A DNA stretch of 64,000 nt from Gemmatimonadota bacterium (GTDB lineage: Bacteria; Latescibacterota; UBA2968): the NCBI GenBank assembly GCA_002727195.1, contig PBWH01000002.1, forward strand, positions 24,524 through 88,523. The letters are read 5' to 3'. Positions 47,225 through 54,440 of this stretch are shown here, piece after piece. The first letter of the stretch is position 1. Each line of letters opens with the position of its first letter. The notes below the pieces were generated by a model. It saw only the letters and a program-made list of their open reading frames with translations, did not search any database and had not been told where the DNA came from. The translations under genes and the position numbers were made by a program.

Positions 47225-48142
47225 TCACGGTTCGTCCCAACCATCGATCACCTCGATGGCCGCCTGCCGCACTTTCATGCTGGGATCGTCCCCCTTCAGC
47301 GTAAGAATATGGTCCCTGAGCTTCTCCAGCTTCAGAGCGCCCGCGGACCGGATCGCAAATACCATCGCGGTCACCCGCTGATCCTCACTCATCTCGATCG
47401 TCTCGAGGAACGGCCGGTGCATCATCTTGCCCAACACTGCTTCACCCGAGGCATCTCCCCGCCTCGCGAGCTGGAGGGCCGCATTCCACCGGACGTCCGC
47501 CACCCGATCGTTTACGGCCAGCTTTAGCGCATCGACGACACGGTCGTCGGTCATTTGGCCCAACGAGTAAACGGCGGATTTTCGGAATCCGGGATCCTGG
47601 TGCTCCGCGAACTTCAGCAGATGAGGAACGCTCACCTCGGCACGCAAACTACCCAGCGAATGGATCGCATACAGTCGGGTCTCTTCGTCTGGATCCTCCA
47701 GGGCCCCGATCAACGCCTCCACCACTGCAGGGCTGTCCACCATTTCCATGGCCCGTGCCAGATAACGGCGTACCCGGGGATCGTCGTGGACAGACGCCTC
47801 GAAGACGCGAACGATCTCGTTCGCAAACTCGGGATCAAGCGTTCCCTCCCGCTGCTCCACCGACAGCACCTTGACGAGTTCGTAGGCAGCCTGCCAGCGG
47901 CTGTTGATCCCACCCCTGCGAATCGTGTCCAGATAGTCGCTTGCAGATCGGCTATCCGACGTGAGAATCCCGAGAAAAAGGTAAATCGAGACCCCGACAA
48001 GGACGATGGCCAGCGGGAATACGACGAATTGCGTGATCAGTTTGGAACGGGGGACATCTGCCGACGCGAAGCCGGCGGAACCTGAAGGTTCTGCCCCTTC
48101 TTCAGATCTGGACGACTCTTGAGATGGAGTGTCTTCTGACAC
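47225..48142 (-). CDS. Membrane-anchored HEAT-repeat protein
   Basis: A 305-residue protein. An acidic, Ser-rich N-terminus is followed by a single helix (about 38-60, QFVVFPLAIVLVGVSIYLFLG). HEAT-like repeats cover about 80-300, for example DPRVRRYLARAMEMVDSPAVVEALIGAL, then DPDEETRLYAIHSLGSL, then DPGFRKSAVYSLGQM. HEAT scaffolds bind other proteins. It lies upstream of the Rieske operon and divergent to the ferredoxin; it could be an assembly scaffold for either. That role is inferred from position only. Confidence 0.8.
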   Translation of the reverse strand: MSEDTPSQESSRSEEGAEPSGSAGFASADVPRSKLITQFVVFPLAIVLVGVSIYLFLGILTSDSRSASDYLDTIRRGGINSRWQAAYELVKVLSVEQREGTLDPEFANEIVRVFEASVHDDPRVRRYLARAMEMVDSPAVVEALIGALEDPDEETRLYAIHSLGSLRAEVSVPHLLKFAEHQDPGFRKSAVYSLGQMTDDRVVDALKLAVNDRVADVRWNAALQLARRGDASGEAVLGKMMHRPFLETIEMSEDQRVTAMVFAIRSAGALKLEKLRDHILTLKGDDPSMKVRQAAIEVIDGWDEP

Positions 48143-48184
48143 GGTTATCCTGGAGAAATTGAGGCTTGAATGCGAGCGGGTTTG

Positions 48185-48213
48185 AATATAGGGGCGCTCA
48201 AAAACCGAGTCAA
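48185..48213 (-). promoter_or_regulatory. Promoter of the HEAT-repeat gene
   Basis: TTGACT (48208-48213), 17 bp, TATATT (48185-48190) on the minus strand. It is back to back with the ferredoxin promoter, the two -35 boxes about 40 bp apart. Confidence 0.65.
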
Positions 48214-48254
48214 GAAACAGCCTTCAGTTACCCCACCCAATTCGGGTCAGAACC

Positions 48255-48283
48255 TTGACACTCCACCCTAACGCCCCTATTTT
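48255..48283 (+). promoter_or_regulatory. Promoter of the ferredoxin gene
   Basis: TTGACA (48255-48260), 17 bp, TATTTT (48278-48283). The leader to GTG 48334 is about 45 nt and contains AGGAG. Confidence 0.7.
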
Positions 48284-48333
48284 TAGCTGCGATTGGAGAT
48301 GAAATTCAGACATACACCAGGAGAAACGAACAC

Positions 48334-49065
48334 GTGAACGTCGACCTTTCCCAGTTCGACAGCATCTCGGACCGCGTGGCCCGGGCCAAAGCCAAGGCCG
48401 AGGCAGTACGGAACGCCAAGGCATCGGGCGGAGCAGAAGCAGCTGGTCCCGCAGCAGCAGGTGGAGACGGCAGAGGCGCTGCGGTCGCCACGGAAGTCGT
48501 CGAAGAATCGTCGGGGCTCGCGATCCTGGAATTCCAGACCGGCCAGCACTTCAAGTGGCGCGGTCGCGCCGCCCGGACGGTCGGGATCCGCTATGATCTC
48601 GTGAGCTTCGTTTACGACGATGAGCCAGATACCGTCGTCACCGCGGACCGCTACCGGATGAGCCACGCGCACGATGAGGGCGAACTGGTGTTCGCCCCAA
48701 AGAGCGAGGTTTATAGGCCGGAGCGTGTGTCCGACTTCGAGCGCACAGGCTACCACGACTACCTCTGGCTCGAGGGCCGCTCGGGTATGACGGCCAAAAA
48801 GCGACGCCCTCGCCACATCGCTATCATCAACCCCGACTACTGCACTGGCTGCAACGCGTGCATCGAGGTTTGCCCGACCGACTGCATCGAGGAGGTGGAT
48901 GTAAAGGAGGCCGGGCTGGATGGACACGGCAAGTTCTGCGAGGTGCGCCTGGCCGACTGCATCGGCTGCGTGCAGTGCGTTAAGATGTGTCCCTGGGAGG
49001 CGATCGATATGGTCAACACCGACCGTGTCGAGGAAGCCTACGGACTGCCCTCCGGGAGCCTCTAG
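48334..49065 (+). CDS. 2x[4Fe-4S] ferredoxin-domain protein sharing its N-terminus with the Rieske protein
   Basis: A 243-residue protein. Residues 3-29 (VDLSQFDSISDRV then ARAKAKAEAVRNAK) match the Rieske N-terminus closely, and an Ala/Gly linker follows. Residues about 60-150 form an unrecognised domain (LEFQTGQHFKWRGRAARTV...). The C-terminal ferredoxin has ligands Cys170, 173, 176, 180 and Cys209, 212, 215, 219, both in CxxCxxCxxxCP motifs. There is no signal peptide or Tat motif, so it is probably cytoplasmic. It may donate electrons to, or accept them from, a partner near the cytochrome bc-type complex. Start GTG 48334 is supported by AGGAG and the shared module. Confidence 0.85.
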   Translation: MNVDLSQFDSISDRVARAKAKAEAVRNAKASGGAEAAGPAAAGGDGRGAAVATEVVEESSGLAILEFQTGQHFKWRGRAARTVGIRYDLVSFVYDDEPDTVVTADRYRMSHAHDEGELVFAPKSEVYRPERVSDFERTGYHDYLWLEGRSGMTAKKRRPRHIAIINPDYCTGCNACIEVCPTDCIEEVDVKEAGLDGHGKFCEVRLADCIGCVQCVKMCPWEAIDMVNTDRVEEAYGLPSGSL

Positions 49066-49100
49066 ACGAGGATTCGCTCCAGGAGTTAACGACGGACCGA

Positions 49101-49135
49101 AACGGGGACTGTGAGGATCACTCACACACCCCGTT
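49101..49135 (+). terminator. Hairpin downstream of the ferredoxin gene
   Basis: Outer 7 bp AACGGGG/CCCCGTT and inner 6 bp TGTGAG/CTCACA with a small internal loop, 35 nt after the stop. There is no T-run. Confidence 0.5.
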
Positions 49136-49175
49136 GGGGGCGCCTCCCAGACAGGTTCCCAAACTCAGTAAAAGG

Positions 49176-49205
49176 TTGACTTGGCGGATCAGATGCCTAT
49201 ATATT
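49176..49205 (+). promoter_or_regulatory. Promoter of the TPR/actin-like operon
   Basis: TTGACT (49176-49181), 18 bp, TATATT (49200-49205), or 16 bp to an overlapping TATATA. The start would be near 49211. Confidence 0.55.
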
Positions 49206-49577
49206 GGCGGGAATTAGGGTAGCTTCTGCCGGTATTAATCCCCCCCTTCCGGCCTCCCTCGACCACCCTCGTGTCCCCCGAATCGAATTGACCGAGTCTC
49301 TCGCCGCGTGTCCATCGGCGTTGTGACCCCATCCAGGCATCTCCTCCGTCGTTTCGCTCACTGGCCAAGCCGCCAGGAGCGCTCCCGGAGCCTATTGTTG
49401 TCAAGCCAGAATGACCAGAACGGCAGTAACCAGGGTCCTGCAAAATTGTTGACGCCCCTCGGCAGCACCCCGAGCGACTCGATCACCAAGCGGGGCAAGG
49501 CCGTCCAGGTCTTGAACACCAACACGGCGAGCGATGTCGCCGTCTCGACCGAGCATCAGCCAGGAGGTAGTCGGAGC
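49206..49577 (+). other. Long leader before the TPR gene
   Basis: About 370 nt between the promoter and GTG 49578. The TPR frame stays open back to GTG 49308, but the extra 90 residues are low-complexity and lack a ribosome site. A 13-codon frame starts at ATG 49409 and ends with TGA shortly before the main frame, so it could act as an upstream peptide. No known riboswitch was recognised. Confidence 0.4.
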
Positions 49578-50306
49578 GTGACAGAACAGACCTCAGACAG
49601 CAAGCAGGCGCTCCCGCAAGAGTGGGACCTCGATGAGTCGACATCTGAATCGGGCATCTCCGAGGAGGATCTCGCAGCACGACTGGACCGTCTGGAACAG
49701 CGGCTCGATTCATTCGAGAGCACGTGTTATACCTTCCTGTTGTATGCCAAACAGCTCTCGGACCGAACCGTATCGTTCTTCGATGATATTTTCGGGCTAG
49801 GACGTCAGGACTTGGCCCAGATCCACGATCGCCTCGGCGTCAACGCCAACAACAAGGGCGACTACAACCGTGCGATCGAGTCGTTCAAGAAGCTCGTGGA
49901 CCTGAACCGCACGGCGTCCTCGTGCTACAAACTCGGCGTCGCCTACGACAATAGCGGCAGCCTCCAGGAGGCCATCGAGGCCTTCCGGGGCGCGATTGAG
50001 TTGGATGCCGGCTATCTCGACGCCCACTACAAGCTGGCGGAGGTCTACAGCGGGATGGAGAACTTCGGCGAAGCCGTCCGTTGCCTGACCCGAGCGACCG
50101 AAGTCAACGGGCAGAATGCGGAGACCTTCTACCGCCTCGGCTGCGTGCACAACGCTCGCGGCAGCTACGACGACGCCATCAAGGCGTTCAACCAGGTCAT
50201 CGAACTCGATCCCGATCATCCGGGCATCCATCAGAGCCTGGGCCTCGCCTACGAGAACAAGGGCGAGCACAATCGAGCAATCGAGTTCTTCAAGAAATCG
50301 ATCTAG
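49578..50306 (+). CDS. TPR-repeat protein in actin-like operon
   Basis: A 242-residue (from GTG 49578) cytoplasmic protein. An acidic N-terminus is followed by a short coiled-coil or amphipathic helix (about 30-75, AARLDRLEQRLDSFEST, then FLLYAKQLSDRT). About five TPRs fill residues 82-242 (YNRAIESFKKLVDLN, LQEAIEAFRGAIELD, GEAVRCLTRATEV, YDDAIKAFNQVIELD, HNRAIEFFKKSI). AGGAGG lies 10 nt before this GTG. The product could start at GTG 49308 instead. Magnetosome clusters also pair a TPR protein (MamA) with an actin (MamK), a parallel noted but not proof. Confidence 0.8.
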   Translation: MTEQTSDSKQALPQEWDLDESTSESGISEEDLAARLDRLEQRLDSFESTCYTFLLYAKQLSDRTVSFFDDIFGLGRQDLAQIHDRLGVNANNKGDYNRAIESFKKLVDLNRTASSCYKLGVAYDNSGSLQEAIEAFRGAIELDAGYLDAHYKLAEVYSGMENFGEAVRCLTRATEVNGQNAETFYRLGCVHNARGSYDDAIKAFNQVIELDPDHPGIHQSLGLAYENKGEHNRAIEFFKKSI

Positions 50307-50638
50307 TGTCAGTCCGCAGCCTCACAAGACGGCTGAGCGAAGAGCGGTCCGAGGCTCAGCGACGAGCACCGGAGGCTTCGATTCTCGATCCCGTCGAGGA
50401 TGTTCCCTCCGTGACGGATGACGGGCCCACTGCGTTGTTTAAGGGGCGCCGCCCCGAGCCGGAAGAAGAACTGGTTGAAGAAGAAACACCGAAATCGACG
50501 GGATTGAAGCCCCGTCTCGAAACGCCCCCGGCGGATATTCCCGGGGGTATCGCTGCAAGATTCAGTCTCCGCAGCCAGCGCGTCAGCGAGATATCGCGGT
50601 CCATCGACGCCATCACCATCGAGTTGCAGTCAAATTGA
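50306..50638 (+). CDS. Small polar protein between TPR and actin-like genes
   Basis: A 110-residue protein I do not recognise. It starts at GTG 50306, sharing one base with the TPR stop (TAGTG). It is rich in Arg, Glu, Ser and Pro and probably mostly disordered (LTRRLSEERSEAQRRAPEAS, EPEEELVEEETPKS), with a possible helix near the end (QRVSEISRSIDAITIELQ). The tight coupling suggests a linker or adaptor between the TPR protein and the filament. Confidence 0.65.
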   Translation: MSVRSLTRRLSEERSEAQRRAPEASILDPVEDVPSVTDDGPTALFKGRRPEPEEELVEEETPKSTGLKPRLETPPADIPGGIAARFSLRSQRVSEISRSIDAITIELQSN

Positions 50639-50654
50639 GGAGGAGTAGGTCAAG

Positions 50655-51755
50655 ATGCCGGAAGAGATAGGACAGGAAGCATCGTTCGAACGCGCGTCTT
50701 CCGAGCGGGCCCCGGAAACCACGGACGATCGGGATCTTCTGTACCTCGGGGTCGACCTGGGGACGGCGAACAGCTCGGTGGCTACCGGTACGGACGTCAC
50801 ACGAACCGTCCCGAGCGTGGTCGGTTGGCCCAAGGATCTGATCGCGTATCGGTTCCTGCAGAAGCCGATCGTCTACGGCGAAGAGTGTATTCGGAACCGC
50901 ATGGCTCTGGACCTCTTCTACCCGCTCGAAAAGGGTGTGCTCAAGTATCGCCCTTCCTCGGGTCCCGTGAACGACAGCAACCGGGAAGCTGAAGCCGTTC
51001 GCGAACTCGTCCGACACGTGGTAGAGCTGGCGGAGATCAGGCCCAACCAGCGCGTGCGTGCCGTTGTAGGCGCCCCCGCTCTGGCTAGCGAACAGGACAA
51101 GCAGGCGATCATCGACGTGATGCAGGACCTCGTCGACTCCGTGATGGTCGTCTCCGAGCCCTTCCTCGTGGCCTACGGACTCGGCCTCTACAACAACTCG
51201 CTTGTCGTCGACATCGGAGCCGGCACGCTGGACCTCTGCCGGATGCACGGTACGATTCCCGAGGACATCGACCAGCGCACGCTCTACAAGGCAGGCAATT
51301 TCATCGACGAGAAGGTCCACTCGCTGCTCCAGGACAAGGTCGCCGACTCACCCGTCTCGATCTACCAGGCACGCTCGATCAAAGAGCGGTACGCCTTTGT
51401 CTCACCGATCACCGAGGGAATCAGCGTCGAGTTCCAGGTCGAAGGGAAATCGGTCCTCTACAATATCGCAGAGGAGCTGAAGGCAGCCTGTGAGGAAATC
51501 CTCCCGGATACGCTGCGAGCGATCCGCGAACTGATTACGACCTTCGAGCCGGAGTTCCAGGATGAGTTACGGAACAACATTGTGCTCGCCGGTGGCGGCA
51601 GCCAGATCCGCGGACTCCCGGTGGTGATCGAATCGGATCTCGCCGAATTCGGACCCGCTCGGGTCACCGTCGTCGATGATCCTGTTTATGCCGGTGCCCT
51701 TGGAGCGTTGAAGCTCGCGCAGGATATGCCGGAGAGTGAATGGGAATCGGCCTGA
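50655..51755 (+). CDS. MamK-like actin-family ATPase
   Basis: A 366-residue actin-like protein. Phosphate-1 loop GVDLGTANSSVATG is at 32-45, VVGWPKDLIAYRFLQKP at 55-71 and LDLFYPLEKGVLKY at 85-98. The catalytic-type glutamate is in VVSEPFLVAYGLG (Glu168), phosphate-2 loop DIGAGTLDL at 186-194, and the adenosine motif is VLAGGGSQIRGL near 313-324. The order and wording match MamK (magnetosome filament) more than MreB or ParM as I remember those families. No mam genes accompany it besides the TPR protein, so a filament-forming role is likely but magnetosomes are not implied. Confidence 0.78.
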   Translation: MPEEIGQEASFERASSERAPETTDDRDLLYLGVDLGTANSSVATGTDVTRTVPSVVGWPKDLIAYRFLQKPIVYGEECIRNRMALDLFYPLEKGVLKYRPSSGPVNDSNREAEAVRELVRHVVELAEIRPNQRVRAVVGAPALASEQDKQAIIDVMQDLVDSVMVVSEPFLVAYGLGLYNNSLVVDIGAGTLDLCRMHGTIPEDIDQRTLYKAGNFIDEKVHSLLQDKVADSPVSIYQARSIKERYAFVSPITEGISVEFQVEGKSVLYNIAEELKAACEEILPDTLRAIRELITTFEPEFQDELRNNIVLAGGGSQIRGLPVVIESDLAEFGPARVTVVDDPVYAGALGALKLAQDMPESEWESA

Positions 51756-51775
51756 TCGAAACCGCATAAACCGAC

Positions 51776-51819
51776 AGAAAGTCCAGAGCTCCCCGGGAGT
51801 TTTGGGCTTTCTTTCTTTC
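51776..51819 (+). terminator. Terminator after the MamK-like gene
   Basis: AGAAAGTCC pairs with GGGCTTTCT (one G-T pair), with an inner GCTCCC/GGGAG stem, followed by TTCTTTC. It lies between the actin-like gene and the ParB-like gene, which may be partly insulated. Confidence 0.75.
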
Positions 51820-51835
51820 ACCCAGAACGAACACG

Positions 51836-52453
51836 ATGCCAGACGCATTCCTACAGATTCCGACCGAACAGATCGACAGCCGCAGGTTGCCCCTCCGTGG
51901 GCGAGTGGATGACGAAGACCTCCAGACGCTGATAAACTCGATCAGTCGATACGGCGTCATCGAGCCGGTGATCGTCCGTCCCACTGACGACGGTGATTAC
52001 GAACTGATCGTCGGCCGACGGCGTTTCGAGGCCTGCATCCGCCTCGGCTACGACACCATCCCGGCGATCGTCAGGCGTGTCTCCGACGATCGTGCGAGAG
52101 AGCTCGCCTTCCAGACCAACCTCCAGGTCAGCCTGCTGAACATCGCCGACGAGGTGGACTTCCTCAGAAAGGCAGATGTCTTCCACTTGAGCGATGAGCA
52201 GCTGTCCGAACGCTACGGTCTGACTCCCCAAGAAGCCTCGGTCGCGCGTCGGTTCAACCGGCTTCCCCCTCCCATCCGGGAAGCCGTTCGAACTGGCGAA
52301 ATCGACGAACGACGGGCACTCGCCCTCAGTCGTCTGGAACGCGAAACGGACAAGACACGCGTCTTTAGATACATTGCCCAGCACGACCCGTCGATCGACC
52401 AGGTCGAAGACATCGTCGACCGGATCGAAAGCGGCGACGCACCCCAGATCTAG
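51836..52453 (+). CDS. Second ParB-like DNA-binding protein
   Basis: A 205-residue ParB/Srx-domain protein, shorter than the main ParB at 6603. It has LRGRVDDEDLQTLINSISRYGVIEPVIVRP, then IVGRRRFEACIRLGYDTIPAIV; GRRRFEA replaces the usual GERRxRA, so the CTP-binding arginines are altered. A helix-turn-helix follows (DEQLSERYGLTPQEASVARRFNRL). The typical C-terminal dimerisation domain is missing. It sits right behind the MamK-like operon's terminator. Such short ParB-like proteins are found as Noc-like or regulatory paralogues; its target sites are unknown. Confidence 0.85.
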   Translation: MPDAFLQIPTEQIDSRRLPLRGRVDDEDLQTLINSISRYGVIEPVIVRPTDDGDYELIVGRRRFEACIRLGYDTIPAIVRRVSDDRARELAFQTNLQVSLLNIADEVDFLRKADVFHLSDEQLSERYGLTPQEASVARRFNRLPPPIREAVRTGEIDERRALALSRLERETDKTRVFRYIAQHDPSIDQVEDIVDRIESGDAPQI

Positions 52454-52502
52454 AGAAAAAGAAGCGGCCCCCTTACTGAAACGAGGGCCTTGGAACGAGA
52501 AC

Positions 52503-52529
52503 AAGGTCGCGGGCATCGCCTGCGACCTT
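52503..52529. terminator. Bidirectional terminator between the ParB-like gene and rluD
   Basis: A perfect 8-bp stem AAGGTCGC/GCGACCTT with an 11-nt loop. On the plus strand it is followed by CTCTATTTAT. It lies between convergent genes. Confidence 0.6.
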
Positions 52530-52581
52530 CTCTATTTATGCGTCAGTCTCATCACCCTCGGCTGAGGCACCAGTCGCTCTA

Positions 52582-53547
52582 TCAACCTTCCAACTGACGG
52601 AGCACCTCCTGCATATCTTCCGGCGGCTCCTTCTCGAACGACATCTCCGCCCCTGTCGTTGGATGCGAAAACACCAACTGCCGAGCGTGCAGCATCTGTC
52701 GCTCGACGCCCTTCAATAAAGTCGCCGCTTTCGAACGATACAGCGGCGAAATCCCCTTCAATCGCTTGTCCCCTCCGTTGTATACAGGGTCCCCGAAAAC
52801 CGGATGCCCTATGTGGTCGAGATGCACGCGGATCTGGTGGGTCCGCCCCGTCTCGAGTCGAACGTCAAGCAGCGAAAGAAAGGCGTAGCGTCCGAGGACT
52901 TCGTAGTGCGTGACGGCAACTCGGCCCTCACTTGACACGCTCATCCTCGTGCGATCACGTCGGCTGCGATTGATCATCGTTTCGATCGTACCCGCGTTCT
53001 CCGTTGGATGCCCCCAACAGACCGCGACATATCGTCTGCTGACCTCTTTAGCCTCCAACTGCGCGGAGAGCTTCCGATGTGTCGTATCGTCCTTGGCCAC
53101 CACCAGCAGACCGGAGGTGTCCTTGTCGAGGCGATGAACGATTCCGGGACGAAGATCGCCGTTGACCGTGGACAGTTGAGCGTGACCGAGAAGCGCATTC
53201 ACCAGCGTCCCGGATCGCAGCGCGCCGGCCGGATGGACGACCATCCCGGGCGGTTTGTTCACCACCAATAGCCAGTCGTCCTCGTGCTGAATGTCGAGGG
53301 GAATGTCTTCGGCGAGAGGGTCGAGGGGCTCAGGCTCGGGCAGCCTGACGGAGACGGTTTCACCGGGCGAGACGCGATGGCTGGATTTTACCGCTTTGTC
53401 GTCTACTAAGATGAGCCCTGCGTCGACCAGCTTGCGAATCGCTGACCGTGAGAGATCGGGTAGCAGGGAGGCGATCCATCGATCCAAGCGATCATTCGCC
53501 GGAGCCTCTACCGGGATCAGCTTGATCTTCTGGTTGGTCTCGTCCAT
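52582..53547 (-). CDS. rluD: 23S rRNA pseudouridine synthase, RluD type
   Basis: A 321-residue RluA-family enzyme. N-terminal S4 RNA-binding domain (about 17-80, RLDRWIASLLPDLSRSAIRKLVDAG), then the catalytic motif HRLDKDTSGLLV with the nucleophilic aspartate, and LETGRTHQIRVHLDHIGHPVFGD. It most likely modifies 23S rRNA helix 69. The start overlaps the lspA 3' end by 56 nt, an unusually long but coherent overlap. It ends a housekeeping operon. Confidence 0.95.
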   Translation of the reverse strand: MDETNQKIKLIPVEAPANDRLDRWIASLLPDLSRSAIRKLVDAGLILVDDKAVKSSHRVSPGETVSVRLPEPEPLDPLAEDIPLDIQHEDDWLLVVNKPPGMVVHPAGALRSGTLVNALLGHAQLSTVNGDLRPGIVHRLDKDTSGLLVVAKDDTTHRKLSAQLEAKEVSRRYVAVCWGHPTENAGTIETMINRSRRDRTRMSVSSEGRVAVTHYEVLGRYAFLSLLDVRLETGRTHQIRVHLDHIGHPVFGDPVYNGGDKRLKGISPLYRSKAATLLKGVERQMLHARQLVFSHPTTGAEMSFEKEPPEDMQEVLRQLEG

Positions 53548-53974
53548 AGCCGATGATCAGCAAGATGACGCCGACGGACACGCAGGCATCCGCGACGTTG
53601 AACACATACCAGCGAACATCCCCAATTCCCAAGTCCAGGAAATCGATGACCACCCCATACCGAAGCCTGTCGATGATGTTCCCGATTGCCCCGCCCAGCA
53701 CGAGCGCGAGCCCGATTCCACCCCAACGGTCCTCTGGCGGAGTCTTGACGAGCATCGAGATGACGATCACCATCGCTACCGTCGACAGCAGCAGATGGAC
53801 CGTCCCACTACCCAGCTTAATGCCAAACACTGCACCCGGGTTGTGGATGTAGGTCAGACGAAAAAAGTCGCCCAGCACGTCGACCGATTCCCAGAGCTCG
53901 AAACGGTTCGTCACGAGTTCCTTCGTCACCAGGTCGACGAGCAGGGCGACTACCGTTATCCAGAGTCTTTTCAC
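53492..53974 (-). CDS. lspA: Lipoprotein signal peptidase
   Basis: A 160-residue inner-membrane aspartic protease that cleaves prolipoproteins after lipidation. Four helices; catalytic aspartates in GNIIDRLRYG (Asp102) and FNVADACVSVG (Asp129), and NPGAVFG in the first periplasmic loop. This window itself encodes several lipobox proteins (24460, 26399, 29780) that would be its substrates. It lies 21 nt after the DksA-like gene. Confidence 0.95.
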   Translation of the reverse strand: MKRLWITVVALLVDLVTKELVTNRFELWESVDVLGDFFRLTYIHNPGAVFGIKLGSGTVHLLLSTVAMVIVISMLVKTPPEDRWGGIGLALVLGGAIGNIIDRLRYGVVIDFLDLGIGDVRWYVFNVADACVSVGVILLIIGYGRDQPEDQADPGRGSGE

Positions 53975-53995
53975 GAGCGATCCAGAAGCTGACGG

Positions 53996-54379
53996 CTACG
54001 CACGCTTCTCTTTTTCCGCGGCCTCAGCCTCTTTGCAGGCTACACAGATCTTGGTCGTGGGGACGGCCTCGAGACGCGCTTTCGAGATCTCGGTCTGGCA
54101 GACCCGGCAGACCCCATAAGTGCCTTCCTCGATACGCTGAATCGCGCCTTCAAGCTGTTCCAGGTAAGCACCATCCCGTGAAGCAAACAGAAACGCCTTT
54201 TCGCGCTCCATGGATGCACTCCCCAGGTCCGACATATGGTCGGAATAGATCAGGTCTCCAGAAGAATCCGCGGATGTGTTGTTCATCGAATGAGACTCGA
54301 GAACCCCAAGATCGTTCCGGATCTCGTTCCGCTTGTCTACTAGGATCTTCTTGAAGTATTCGCAATCTTCCTGCTCCAT
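53996..54379 (-). CDS. DksA/TraR-family zinc-finger protein
   Basis: A 127-residue protein. A helical coiled-coil N-terminal half (about 1-80) is followed by a C4 zinc finger with Cys91, Cys94, Cys112 and Cys115 (CRVCQTEIS, CVACKEAE). Family members bind in the secondary channel of RNA polymerase and modulate initiation with ppGpp. The coiled-coil tip aspartates of E. coli DksA are not obvious. ATG 54379 follows GAGGCGGAGG; a longer upstream frame is antisense-like noise over ileS. It is commonly found between ileS and lspA. Confidence 0.9.
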   Translation of the reverse strand: MEQEDCEYFKKILVDKRNEIRNDLGVLESHSMNNTSADSSGDLIYSDHMSDLGSASMEREKAFLFASRDGAYLEQLEGAIQRIEEGTYGVCRVCQTEISKARLEAVPTTKICVACKEAEAAEKEKRA

Positions 54380-54440
54380 CCTCCGCCTCCTCAACCAGCC
54401 CCGGACGCGCCGATGCGCCACGGGGGAATCGGGTGAATGC

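Noticed and set aside
49308-49577. 90-residue extension of the TPR protein
   Set aside because: Low-complexity sequence without a ribosome site; kept only as an alternative.
50655-51755. Calling a magnetosome island
   Set aside because: Only MamK-like and TPR genes are present; none of the membrane-forming mam genes are in the window.
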